From the NCBI GenBank assembly GCA_017453305.1, contig JAFTKJ010000020.1, positions 16,033 through 80,032 of the forward strand: a stretch of 64,000 nt of DNA, read 5' to 3'. The position numbers and the translations under genes were made by a program. The stretch comes from Clostridia bacterium. Its GTDB lineage: Bacteria; Bacillota; Clostridia; Oscillospirales; CAG-272. Positions 9,361 through 16,542 of this stretch are shown here, in pieces (within the stretch, counting starts at the first letter, position 1; each line of letters opens with the position of its first letter). The notes under the pieces were generated by a model that was given only the letters and a program-made list of their open reading frames with translations, had not been told where the DNA came from and made no database searches.

Positions 9361-9424
9361 GTTGCGTGTGCAAGGTTCGCAAAGCGAACCACCGCAAACG
9401 ATGTTGTGCCTGTCGGCACAAATG
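9361..9424. repeat. Hairpin mosaic 2, short copy
   Basis: Nearly identical to the last part of mosaic 1: a GGTTCGC/GCGAACC stem, the ACGATGTTG spacer and a TTGTGCC/GGCACAA stem with a TGTC loop (TTAC in mosaic 1). Only stem loops and a few bases differ. Confidence 0.8.
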
Positions 9425-9456
9425 AAAAAATCCAACTCTTACGAGTTGGATTTTTT
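9425..9456 (-). terminator. Terminator hairpin (copy 2 of 3)
   Basis: Same stem and TTAC loop as at 8149-8180. It follows the small membrane protein gene on the minus strand. Confidence 0.85.
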
Positions 9457-9482
9457 GTGTGTTCTGACCTTAATAGATGCTA

Positions 9483-9935
9483 TCATTCAACATTAAAGCC
9501 TAAACCTTCAAAATAGGATTTTATTTCAGGGACATTCATGGTTTGAAACAAAACCTTGTTTTGTTGATTTATAAATATGAGATACGAGATTCCCACTCGA
9601 CCTCCATATCGCCGCTTTATTTTTTTGATGCCACTCAACGAAAAGATTTTTTCGCGCCTTTTGAAAAAAGGGTAACTAATCAGTTTAATTGTGGTTGCAT
9701 CAATTTCAAAATACGCCTTATATGTATTATAAATATACATACTCGCCATGAATGCGACAAACGTAAGAGATATAACGGTGATGAGAATTGGGAATATACT
9801 CTGATTATCAATTGATATTATGATTCCCACAAACAACATAATGGCGGTAAAGAATACAAAAAATGAAATCAGAAATATTTTAATCCATTTTTGTGTTTTT
9901 ACCCTTGGTGTCCTATCATATGTATTAAATTTCAT
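9483..9935 (-). CDS. Small membrane protein with cytoplasmic PH-like tail
   Basis: 150 residues. Two hydrophobic helices (about 19-42 and 50-70) are separated by the short IDNQSIF turn. The remaining 80 residues (AYFEIDATTIKLISYPFFKRREKIFSLSGIKKIKRR) look like the beta-strand pattern of bacterial PH-like domains that follow two-helix anchors. The ATG follows AGAAAGGCGGTGGGGAG. It is AT-rich like its neighbours. The family is not recognised and the PH-like suggestion is tentative. Confidence 0.65.
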   Translation of the reverse strand: MKFNTYDRTPRVKTQKWIKIFLISFFVFFTAIMLFVGIIISIDNQSIFPILITVISLTFVAFMASMYIYNTYKAYFEIDATTIKLISYPFFKRREKIFSLSGIKKIKRRYGGRVGISYLIFINQQNKVLFQTMNVPEIKSYFEGLGFNVE

Positions 9936-9959
9936 CTCCCCACCGCCTTTCTCAAACTA

Positions 9960-9988
9960 ATTATATCATACTTTCGATTAAAAGTCAA
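9960..9988 (-). promoter_or_regulatory. SigA-type promoter of the small membrane protein gene
   Basis: TTGACT, 17-base spacer, TATAAT. Confidence 0.8.
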
Positions 9989-10014
9989 CTATCAATTAGC
10001 GTACTGAACGAACG

Positions 10015-10207
10015 GTTACAGCTCCGTTTGCGCGAAGCGCAACATCATTGATGCGAAGCATCACATCATTTGCAACTTGTTTCAACATCATTTGAGGCAA
10101 AGCCTCAACCTCGTTCATTTGTGCCGAAAATGAATAATGATGTTCTCGCTTCGCTCGAAATGATGTTGACCTTCGGTCAAATGATGTTGTGCCTGTCGGC
10201 ACAAATG
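10015..10207. repeat. Hairpin mosaic 3 with ATGATGTTG spacer word
   Basis: Stems include GCGC/GCGC (10030), GATGC/GCATC (10050), TGAGGC/GCCTCA (10093), TTGACC/GGTCAA (10166-10180) and TTGTGCC/GGCACAA (10187-10204). Between them the word AACATCATT, or its complement AATGATGTT, recurs. Confidence 0.8.
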
Positions 10208-10239
10208 AAAAAATCCAACTCTTACGAGTTGGATTTTTT
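10208..10239 (-). terminator. Terminator hairpin (copy 3 of 3)
   Basis: Same sequence as at 8149 and 9425. It lies just downstream of lipoprotein gene 2. Confidence 0.85.
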
Positions 10240-10271
10240 GTGATTGGAGACCGAAATAGATGACAAAGAAT

Positions 10272-11258
10272 TCAATATATATCATTCGCAATAACGGATC
10301 CGTCTTTTTTATAAACGAAACAGTTACCGCCAACACTTTCCCCATAGATCGCACAAATATATTTATCGGTTATTTTGAAAGAATATATTCTTCCTGAAAA
10401 TTTATATATCAAGGTGGATTTCTTTGTTTCATAATCAACGTAACTGAAATTGCCGTTTGAATCGAGTATGTACATTCCGTTCTCGTCAAAATCTATGATT
10501 TGTTTTCCTTTTTTGTTGTACTCATAAATGGTTTCAATTTCATTTGTTTCCGAATTGTATCTCTTAATTTCTGACTGACGTATGCCCTCATGCAATGGCT
10601 CTCCCGAATTAAAATCACCGTCGTTACTTACAACGAGCGAAAACCATATTTCATTGCCCATAGGCTTTGCCAATCCAACAACAGTAGAGGAGTCTTTTAT
10701 TTGTTTTTCATATACATCCTCGGCATGATCTATAATAGCTTGCTTCTTTGAGTCTTCATACTCTTCCTTGTGGTGCTCCCATAGCATATCAATTTCAAAA
10801 TAAAACGCGTTTACGTTAGAGGGGTTGGTTTTATAAGCTTCTTTCATTTCCTCCTCTGTCAGCGGTTCGCCTATATAGGATCGTTCTATTTCGCTTCCCT
10901 CATAGCTGTATGTTAATATGCACTCATAATATAACGTATCTCCGCCTTTGGTTGAGGCTGTTTGCAAAAAAGTATATTCTTTAAATGACGATTCTTCAAA
11001 CTCGTATTTATAAGCATAAGGGCCGTAATAATAAAAAGCCCAAACATCCGACGGCAACGCGGCATCTGTATTTGCTTCCAACATACAAACGCTTCTGTCT
11101 TTTTTGTTTATCAAAAAATGATCAACCACCAACCAAGTTTCATCTTCAAATGCCGCATATGTTTCCAAATCGGGCATTGAAGTTCCAAAGCCAAAAGAAG
11201 AACAAGACGAAAGCATAATTGCCGATATAAGCAAGAGTACGCAGATAAGCTTTTTCAT
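10272..11258 (-). CDS. Lipoprotein, paralogue 2
   Basis: 328 residues from the ATG at 11258, preceded by GAAAGGCGGTAG. The signal ends in lipobox LSSC at Cys19, exactly as in paralogue 1. Shared blocks in the same order are WLVVDHFLINKKDRSV, GLAKPMGNEIWFS, KQIIDFDENGMYILDSNGNFS and KDGSVIANDIY. It probably shares a repeated beta fold on the cell surface. It lies 20 bases downstream of a small helical protein with which it forms an operon. The divergence (roughly half of positions by eye) suggests an old duplication. Confidence 0.75.
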   Translation of the reverse strand: MKKLICVLLLISAIMLSSCSSFGFGTSMPDLETYAAFEDETWLVVDHFLINKKDRSVCMLEANTDAALPSDVWAFYYYGPYAYKYEFEESSFKEYTFLQTASTKGGDTLYYECILTYSYEGSEIERSYIGEPLTEEEMKEAYKTNPSNVNAFYFEIDMLWEHHKEEYEDSKKQAIIDHAEDVYEKQIKDSSTVVGLAKPMGNEIWFSLVVSNDGDFNSGEPLHEGIRQSEIKRYNSETNEIETIYEYNKKGKQIIDFDENGMYILDSNGNFSYVDYETKKSTLIYKFSGRIYSFKITDKYICAIYGESVGGNCFVYKKDGSVIANDIY

Positions 11259-11278
11259 AAGTCTACCGCCTTTCGTTA

Positions 11279-11500
11279 TCATTTTCGTCTGCTATCAAGC
11301 CAACTGTAATAATCCTCTAACAGCTTTTTGTTTTTATCAAAATCAAGCATTTCAATCTTTTTCTCATTGATCTCATACGCCTTTTGAATAATATCGTAAG
11401 CGTATTGCTCGTCCTCATTTTTGGGGGGATTTTTGAGAAAAGACAGCTTGCATCGCAGTAGAGTTAGTTTTACTTGATAGTATGGTTTTAGATTTGGCAT
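11279..11500 (-). CDS. Small helical protein upstream of lipoprotein 2
   Basis: 73 residues, charged and probably all helical (DEQYAYDIIQKAYEINEKKIEMLDFDKNKKLLEDYYSWL), with no membrane segment or signal. The ATG follows AAGGAAG and the gene has a TATAAT promoter. It is the first gene of a two-gene unit with lipoprotein 2. No family is recognised. Confidence 0.6.
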   Translation of the reverse strand: MPNLKPYYQVKLTLLRCKLSFLKNPPKNEDEQYAYDIIQKAYEINEKKIEMLDFDKNKKLLEDYYSWLDSRRK

Positions 11501-11528
11501 TTTCGTGCTTCCTTAGGGTGGTAAACAC

Positions 11529-11556
11529 ATTATACCGAAGGAAAGCGGAAATGCAA
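11529..11556 (-). promoter_or_regulatory. SigA-type promoter of the helical protein/lipoprotein 2 unit
   Basis: TTGCAT, 16-base spacer, TATAAT. Confidence 0.7.
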
Positions 11557-11611
11557 GAAAAGTTTTTGAAAATTATTTGGTAGGTTTATTATAACATAAA
11601 AACAGTATTTT

Positions 11612-11780
11612 GTCAACGAAGCGTTTGCTTCGCAAACATGAAGCGGCGGCATTACCGCCATGAAGCACTCGCTGCGCTCGTATGAAGCGAAGCGCACGCA
11701 AAGCTCTCCGTGAGCCGAAGGCTCGCTTCATAAGGCGAAGCCTTGCTTCATTTTTCATGCACTGCAGGTGCGCTTCATTG
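11612..11780. repeat. Hairpin mosaic 4 with ATGAAGC spacer word
   Basis: Fills the gap 11557-11847 together with a terminator. Small stems such as GTTTGC/GCAAAC, GGCGG/CCGCC, GAGCC/GGCTC, AAGGC/GCCTT and GCAC/GTGC are separated by ATGAAGC or GCTTCAT. The organisation is the same as mosaics 1-3 but the spacer word is different. Confidence 0.75.
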
Positions 11781-11814
11781 AAAAAAGCACATCTGTAAAC
11801 AGATGTGCTTTTTT
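11781..11814 (-). terminator. Terminator of the two-helix membrane protein gene
   Basis: AAAAAAGCACATCTG pairs perfectly with its complement across a four-base loop. Confidence 0.85.
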
Positions 11815-11847
11815 CTGTGTTTGGTAACCGTTTTAGATGACATAAGA

Positions 11848-12441
11848 CTATCGTCTCTTATAAATATTTTTTGACGGTGCAAAAACCTTATACCTAATAA
11901 TTTTTATCATTGCATAAACAGTACAAGCAACCATTCCTAAAAAACAAAGTATCCCTAAAACAAATATAAATATTGATCTTTTTAATAATTGTTTTTGCGC
12001 ATAATCAAAATTTAATATTTCTTTTTGTGCTGTCTTTATTTCTAAAACTGTTCCGTCTTGATGTAGTTTTAGATTTAGCGTTGTATTTGGTTCTAATACT
12101 TGCAAATCATTTTCAATATAATATGTTTTAGGAATGTTTATTGATTCTTGGTTATCAAGTTTAATATATCGATGACTACTCGTTTTTGTAATGTATGAAT
12201 GGTAACTATGAAACTGAGCCGAACGACAAATTGCCTCTTCTTTTTTTATTGGCTCATATATGCCTATGACAAAGCACGATATAATAGCAGAGAACAATAG
12301 AATGCTTGCACCAATAATAGCAAGAATTGTTCGCATTCTATCATAATATTTCTTTTCGTCAAAACGTTGCAACTTCCATTTCTCTTGCAGTTCTTTCACA
12401 TTGTATATTTTCTTTTGACGCTTTTTTCGCTTTTTAGCCAT
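11848..12441 (-). CDS. Two-helix membrane protein, function unknown
   Basis: 197 residues. A very basic N-terminus (KKRKKRQKK) precedes a helix at about 38-62. An extracytoplasmic region of about 85 residues follows, then a second helix (about 155-178) and a basic tail. The ATG follows AGAAAGGCGGTGTAAGG. The extracytoplasmic part includes LEPNTTLNLKLHQDGTVLEIK, which looks like beta strands. The gene is AT-rich, has its own promoter and belongs to the accessory block. I do not recognise the family. Confidence 0.65.
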   Translation of the reverse strand: MAKKRKKRQKKIYNVKELQEKWKLQRFDEKKYYDRMRTILAIIGASILLFSAIISCFVIGIYEPIKKEEAICRSAQFHSYHSYITKTSSHRYIKLDNQESINIPKTYYIENDLQVLEPNTTLNLKLHQDGTVLEIKTAQKEILNFDYAQKQLLKRSIFIFVLGILCFLGMVACTVYAMIKIIRYKVFAPSKNIYKRR

Positions 12442-12464
12442 CCTTACACCGCCTTTCTGCGTTT

Positions 12465-12493
12465 ATTATAGCATACCTTTGCAAAAATGTAAA
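12465..12493 (-). promoter_or_regulatory. SigA-type promoter of the two-helix membrane protein gene
   Basis: TTTACA, 17-base spacer, TATAAT. Confidence 0.8.
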
Positions 12494-12499
12494 GAAAAA

Positions 12500-12641
12500 T
12501 TTGCCGCGCGGCAGTAGGATATTCGCCTGCGGCGAAGATTTCCACGCCCTGCGTCTGGCGAGCAAGCTCTCCGACCTTCGGGCGGGAAATGCGAACCTAG
12601 CTCCACAACGCTTCGCGTTGCGTAGCAACGTTTCGAAGCGT
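12500..12641. repeat. GC-rich hairpin mosaic beyond the tRNA terminator
   Basis: The 12442-12928 gap holds this element, a tRNA, two terminators and two promoters. Here TTGCCGC/GCGGCA, TTCGCC/GGCGAA, CGCTTCGCG and ACGTTTCGAAGCGT form consecutive small stems without a constant spacer word. Position relative to the upstream minus-strand gene is as in mosaics 1-4. Confidence 0.6.
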
Positions 12642-12706
12642 TAGCGCCGCAGCCAAAAACAGAGGGCAGCACCATGTGCTGCCCTCTGTTTTTGGCTGCG
12701 GCGCTA
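12642..12706. repeat. 31-bp perfect inverted repeat including the tRNA 3' end
   Basis: Arms 12642-12672 and 12676-12706 are exact complements around CAT. The right arm contains the tRNA-Gln acceptor 3' strand, CCA and terminator. The left arm carries a mirror copy, preceded by TTCGAA as in a T-arm. Confidence 0.85.
12655..12693 (-). terminator. Terminator of tRNA-Gln
   Basis: AAAAACAGAGGGCAGCAC and its complement; it starts directly after the CCA end. Confidence 0.85.
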
Positions 12707-12768
12707 GGATTCGAACCTAGGTAATGACGGAGTCAGAGTCCGTTGCCTTACCGCTTGGCGACGCCGCA
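12693..12768 (-). tRNA. tRNA-Gln, anticodon CTG
   Basis: A 76-base cloverleaf: acceptor TGCGGCG/CGCCGCA with discriminator G and encoded CCA, D-arm GCC/GGC, anticodon stem ACGGA/TCCGT with loop CTCTGAC, and T-arm CTAGG-TTCGAAT-CCTAG. The anticodon CTG is at 12734-12736 and reads CAG. It has its own promoter and terminator. Confidence 0.93.
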
Positions 12769-12785
12769 TTCAATTCACAACGCAT

Positions 12786-12814
12786 ATTATATCACATCAA
12801 ATTCATTTTGTCAA
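12786..12814 (-). promoter_or_regulatory. SigA-type promoter of tRNA-Gln
   Basis: Consensus TTGACA, 17-base spacer, TATAAT, 17 bases before the tRNA. Confidence 0.88.
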
Positions 12815-12867
12815 TATCTTTTTGGAAAAAATTCTTCTTTTTTCTTCGTTTTTTCTGCTTGTTTAAA

Positions 12868-12919
12868 AAATAAAAATATAAAAGCCGACGGGAGCTGAAT
12901 TTTTTCTGTCCCATCGGCT
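12868..12919 (-). terminator. Terminator after the GH78 gene
   Basis: AGCCGATGGGA pairs with TCCCGTCGGCT (one G:T) and is followed by a T-rich tract on the minus strand. Confidence 0.8.
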
Positions 12920-12928
12920 TCGATTTTG

Positions 12929-14467
12929 TTATGCAAGGAAATATTTTCTGATAAAGTAGGACGCCGAGCAGCTCCATGCGTGGCAGAAGGAGTGCATGGA
13001 AACGTCGTTGTAGGGGGATACGTCGGGCTGTCCCTTGACGAATACCTCCCAAAACGTATCAGCACCGTGCTTGACCATCTCACCCCAATATCCCTTGATG
13101 TGTGCCAGCGCTTCGTCCTTCATGCCAAGCTCCAGCATAGCGGCTACCAGATAATGGTTCATGTACGGGGTAACGGGCTTAACCGAGTCGGCACTCTGCA
13201 AAGCCTTAGTGAGCACGCGCTTGCCGTCCTCACCGCCGATCACACCGCCCAAAATCATCCATGTCTGCGCCTGCACCGAGTATTGGTACTGATCGTATGC
13301 ATTGACAAAGGCGTCCTTTTCTTTGGAAAAGAGCACCGTTTGCGCGGCTTTGGTGGCACGTGCGGCGCTTTGCTTCCACAGCGTTGCCGTTTCGGTCTCT
13401 CCCAGTGCTTCGGCAAGAGGGATCAAGCGATGCAACGCATACAGCATAACGCCTTGTACGGGGGTGATATGTTGTAGCTTGGGCGCCCAGTCGATAAAGC
13501 CTCCGTTCCAGCTCTTGGGAGGCGTAATGACGCCGTTTTCGTCCATGGAGTCAATGGAGATCTGCATCTGACGCTTGACCACGGGGAAGAGATCCTTGGC
13601 GGTTTCCGCATCCTTGGTGTGTGCGTAATAATCCGCCAGCGCCGTGCAAAAGAGCATGGCGTAGTCCGAAATATCCATTTCATAGTCAAAGCTGAGCGTG
13701 GGGTACTGATAGAGGCATCCGGGCAGGTAGCGATTTTCCTCCTCACACGCCGCAAACAGATACAGACAGCGGCGCGCCAGCATGCTGTTGTCAAACAGCA
13801 CCTGATCGGTCAGCGCCTGCAAATACAGGTCGCCGGACCACAGGCGTCTGTCGCGCTTCGGACCGTCCTCATAGGCGGATTGCATGCAATCGCGCAACGT
13901 AGCGGCGGCAACGCGGTCAATTTCTACCAATTGGCTGTCGGTGCCCGCCGGCAGAGGCGTGAGCTTGGACTCGTCCGCCGAGGTCTCGCATACCACCGTA
14001 AATTCGGAGAGGCGCGTTGGACGCGGCGTAGCAACGACGGTCACCTCCAGATAGCGGAAGCTGTAGCGTCGGGGAAGGGAGACCGTACCGATCATATCCA
14101 CGTTGATGATCTCCTCGGTCAGCCAGGAGGGGCAAAGACTGCCGTGATAGGTGCTGTGATCGCGCGCAATCTCGTAGGGCACCTCACCAAATTTGAGTTT
14201 GAGGCGCACGGGAGCATCGATGTACCGCCCGTCGTCCCAAACACGGAAGGAGAGTCGACCGACGCAGTGGCGTTCAAAGTCCAAAACAAAGCTGTCCCCC
14301 GTACGGACGACCTCCGGAGGTGCTCCCGCCGGGGTGGCGGCGTAACCGAAAAAGGCGTTGGAATCCTCTTCAATACGCACCGTTTTTTCTGCTTGGGCAG
14401 TGCTGTAAAAGAGCGGAGGCGTGTTCTGCTCCGCCTTTTGCAGATAATATTCGTTTGTGTATTTCAT
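12929..14467 (-). CDS. GH78-like alpha-L-rhamnosidase
   Basis: 512 residues from the ATG at 14467 after AAAGGAT. The central EDGPKRDRRLWSGDLYLQ block is the hallmark of GH78 six-hairpin enzymes, where the D/E residues act as general acid and substrate ligands. A jelly-roll-like N-terminal part (FRVWDDGRYIDAPVRLKLKFG) and the C-terminal DTFWEVF and SMHSFCHAWS motifs agree with the fold. It is shorter than most GH78 enzymes, lacking the extra N-terminal sandwiches. It is cytoplasmic. It lies 10 bases downstream of a Gfo/Idh/MocA oxidoreductase and shares that gene's promoter, so a rhamnosyl or modified-sugar substrate oxidised before or after cleavage is likely. Confidence 0.82.
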   Translation of the reverse strand: MKYTNEYYLQKAEQNTPPLFYSTAQAEKTVRIEEDSNAFFGYAATPAGAPPEVVRTGDSFVLDFERHCVGRLSFRVWDDGRYIDAPVRLKLKFGEVPYEIARDHSTYHGSLCPSWLTEEIINVDMIGTVSLPRRYSFRYLEVTVVATPRPTRLSEFTVVCETSADESKLTPLPAGTDSQLVEIDRVAAATLRDCMQSAYEDGPKRDRRLWSGDLYLQALTDQVLFDNSMLARRCLYLFAACEEENRYLPGCLYQYPTLSFDYEMDISDYAMLFCTALADYYAHTKDAETAKDLFPVVKRQMQISIDSMDENGVITPPKSWNGGFIDWAPKLQHITPVQGVMLYALHRLIPLAEALGETETATLWKQSAARATKAAQTVLFSKEKDAFVNAYDQYQYSVQAQTWMILGGVIGGEDGKRVLTKALQSADSVKPVTPYMNHYLVAAMLELGMKDEALAHIKGYWGEMVKHGADTFWEVFVKGQPDVSPYNDVSMHSFCHAWSCSASYFIRKYFLA

Positions 14468-14477
14468 AGCGTATCCT

Positions 14478-15659
14478 TTAAATTTCAGGAATGTGGATCT
14501 CAACCTCGCGCTCGATCTCTGCGGAGCGAACGATCCCGTCGATGATCGCCTGATTGATCAAAATCTGACTTGTGGGAATGGGAGCTTCGCCTCCAAACTC
14601 GATGGCATCCAGGAAGGAGCCAATCTTGCGCTCCCAAAGCGTGCCGTCATTGGGGCCGTCCTTCAACAGCGGAATGGTCTCCTGAACCTCCTCGCCTGCG
14701 ACCTGACGGTAAAGGGTCATGGGGCCGCCTGTGGTGCCGTTCCAGCAGTTGGTGGAGGGAATGCGCAGGCCTGCCTTGGTACCAAGGATCAGGGTGTCAC
14801 CGGGGGTATCGATGTTCAGCGCCCAAGAGATACGGAAGTCGAGGTGAATACCGCCCTCCAAGCGAATGTATGCGCCTGCAAAATCGTCAACGCCGAATTT
14901 TTGCGCAAGTTCCTCGGCTTTGGTCTCCTTGTAGCGGTAGGTTTCGGGATCCTTGCCAAAATAGTCGGTCTTAAAGCCCGAAACGGTAATGGGCTTGGGG
15001 TAGCCGAGTGCGTTGAGGCACATATCCAAGGAGTAACAGCCAATGTCTGCCAATGCGCCAATACCTGCGGTATCCTCGCGGATAAAGGAATCCTTGTTAT
15101 CGTGCGCGGGAATGCCGCGACGGCGACCGCCGCCCGTTTGAATGTAGTAGACCTTGCCCAATTCACCCGATTGAACGATGCGCTTGATCATTTGCATGTT
15201 TTTATCAAAGCGAGGCTGGAAGCCGACGGTCAGGATCTTGCCGCTTTCTTTTTCGGCGCGCATCATCTCCACTGCCTCATCCATGGTAACGCACATGGGC
15301 TTTTCCAGCAATACGTGAATGCCCTTTTTCAATGCATAAATGGTAGGGCCTGCATGCTGGCGGTTGTAGGTACAAATGCTGACACCGTCCAGCTCCTCAT
15401 TATCAAGCAGGGACTTATCGTCGTTATAGATTCGCGCATTCTCCAAGCCGAACTCCTTGGCAAATGCTGCGGCTCTTCCGGGAATGATGTCCGCCAATGC
15501 CACGACCTCTACGTTTTCAAATGCTTTGTAGGCTCTCATATGTGAATGTGCAATTCCGCCCGTTCCGATGATGCCGATGCGGAACTTCTTTGTTCTGGTC
15601 AGTCCCGCCGTTGAAGTAGGGGTCATACGTGCGGGGTTGAGATTGATTGGAACAGCCAT
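14478..15659 (-). CDS. Gfo/Idh/MocA family NAD(P)-dependent oxidoreductase
   Basis: 393 residues, ATG after AAAGGAG. The dinucleotide fold starts at about residue 26 with RIGIIGTGGIAHSHM. ICTYNRQHAGPTIYALKKGIHVLLEKPM gives the conserved EKP motif, and the C-terminal half carries the beta-sheet substrate domain with GALADIGCYSLDMCL. About 25 extra residues precede the Rossmann fold. It is the first gene of an operon with the GH78 enzyme. The sugar substrate cannot be read from sequence. Confidence 0.85.
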   Translation of the reverse strand: MAVPINLNPARMTPTSTAGLTRTKKFRIGIIGTGGIAHSHMRAYKAFENVEVVALADIIPGRAAAFAKEFGLENARIYNDDKSLLDNEELDGVSICTYNRQHAGPTIYALKKGIHVLLEKPMCVTMDEAVEMMRAEKESGKILTVGFQPRFDKNMQMIKRIVQSGELGKVYYIQTGGGRRRGIPAHDNKDSFIREDTAGIGALADIGCYSLDMCLNALGYPKPITVSGFKTDYFGKDPETYRYKETKAEELAQKFGVDDFAGAYIRLEGGIHLDFRISWALNIDTPGDTLILGTKAGLRIPSTNCWNGTTGGPMTLYRQVAGEEVQETIPLLKDGPNDGTLWERKIGSFLDAIEFGGEAPIPTSQILINQAIIDGIVRSAEIEREVEIHIPEI

Positions 15660-15718
15660 GATCCTTCTCCTTTGCCGGTTAAAATTCTGTAGTTTTCGAC
15701 GTCTGCGTCGATAAGACC

Positions 15719-15747
15719 ATTATACTATAGTTTTTTTGGAATGTCAA
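15719..15747 (-). promoter_or_regulatory. SigA-type promoter of the oxidoreductase/GH78 operon
   Basis: TTGACA, 17-base spacer, TATAAT; divergent to the promoter at 15790. Confidence 0.85.
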
Positions 15748-15789
15748 GTACACTTTTTGGTTGTATTTATTCTTTTTTTTACACTTTTC

Positions 15790-15818
15790 TTGCCTTTTTG
15801 ATGTTTCCGTGTTATAAT
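15790..15818 (+). promoter_or_regulatory. SigA-type promoter of the Sfp-like gene
   Basis: TTGCCT, 17-base spacer, TATAAT. Confidence 0.75.
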
Positions 15819-15851
15819 AAAGAAAATCGAGGTTTAAAAGGAGGATGTGCA

Positions 15852-16475
15852 GTGGTCACCGTGTACGTATCGGATACAATGATGGATCTGCAGGTGTTGC
15901 AAGATGCACTTGATCCGCAATGGTTGGCGGCGTGGAATGCTTGCCACAAGATTGGCAAAAAGCAAGCGGCGGCGTGTGCGAGTCTGACGGGCTTATATCT
16001 GCTTTCGCGCTCGGGTGTTCGCGGAACGCTTTTGTACGAAGCGAACGGCAAGCCTAAATTGCTTGATGCCAATGTGGATTTCAGCATTGCACACACGGGA
16101 TCCTATGTGTTTTGCGCGCTCCTTTTGGGGTCATCTGTGCGGAATGCGCGTATCGGTCTGGATGCCGAATGCACGGGGCGTTTTTCCATTGCGGTGATGC
16201 AGGAGCTTGCCACACGGTGGTTTGCCAAAGGGGAGCGCGAGGCATTTGCCAAAGCTCCTACCGAAGATACCTTTTTACGCATTTGGACGCGCAAGGAGGC
16301 ATACGTAAAAATGACGGGCGAGGGGATGCGTGCTTTGCAGTCAACAGATACCGTTTTGATTGAACGGGAAAAGAAGTTTCTTTTTTGGGATGATCGAAAA
16401 GACGGGGTGGTGCTTTCTGTTTGCGTACCGCGGGATTGTGCAGATTCATATACGTTGGTCTGTTTTGAAGAATAA
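15852..16475 (+). CDS. Sfp-type 4'-phosphopantetheinyl transferase
   Basis: 207 residues from GTG 15852, preceded by AAGGAGG; the longer upstream frame runs through the promoter and is rejected. Motifs of the family are in order: NGKPKL, FSIAHTG, the magnesium-binding RIGLDAEC and the C-terminal FLRIWTRKEAYVKMTGEG. It should move phosphopantetheine from CoA to carrier proteins. No synthase is nearby, so it may serve fatty-acid ACP or a distant carrier. It is transcribed alone and convergent with the Gld-like locus. Confidence 0.88.
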   Translation: MVTVYVSDTMMDLQVLQDALDPQWLAAWNACHKIGKKQAAACASLTGLYLLSRSGVRGTLLYEANGKPKLLDANVDFSIAHTGSYVFCALLLGSSVRNARIGLDAECTGRFSIAVMQELATRWFAKGEREAFAKAPTEDTFLRIWTRKEAYVKMTGEGMRALQSTDTVLIEREKKFLFWDDRKDGVVLSVCVPRDCADSYTLVCFEE

Positions 16476-16479
16476 AAAC

Positions 16480-16532
16480 GCCTTGGAGGCGTGGTGCTTC
16501 GAGTGGAGCATTGCGTCGTCCAAGGCTTTTTT
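16480..16532. terminator. Bidirectional terminator between convergent genes
   Basis: GCCTTGGA/TCCAAGGC stem with A-run on the left and T-run on the right, enclosing a second small stem. Confidence 0.75.
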
Positions 16533-16542
16533 ATTATTGGGT

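Noticed and set aside
7950-10240. CRISPR array
   Set aside because: Repeats are about 9-11 bases, units are palindromic stems of variable length and no cas genes are present.
12500-12650. Riboswitch or second tRNA before the membrane protein gene
   Set aside because: Stems are independent small hairpins, no known aptamer motif is seen, and the tRNA-like part covers only the T-arm and acceptor end.
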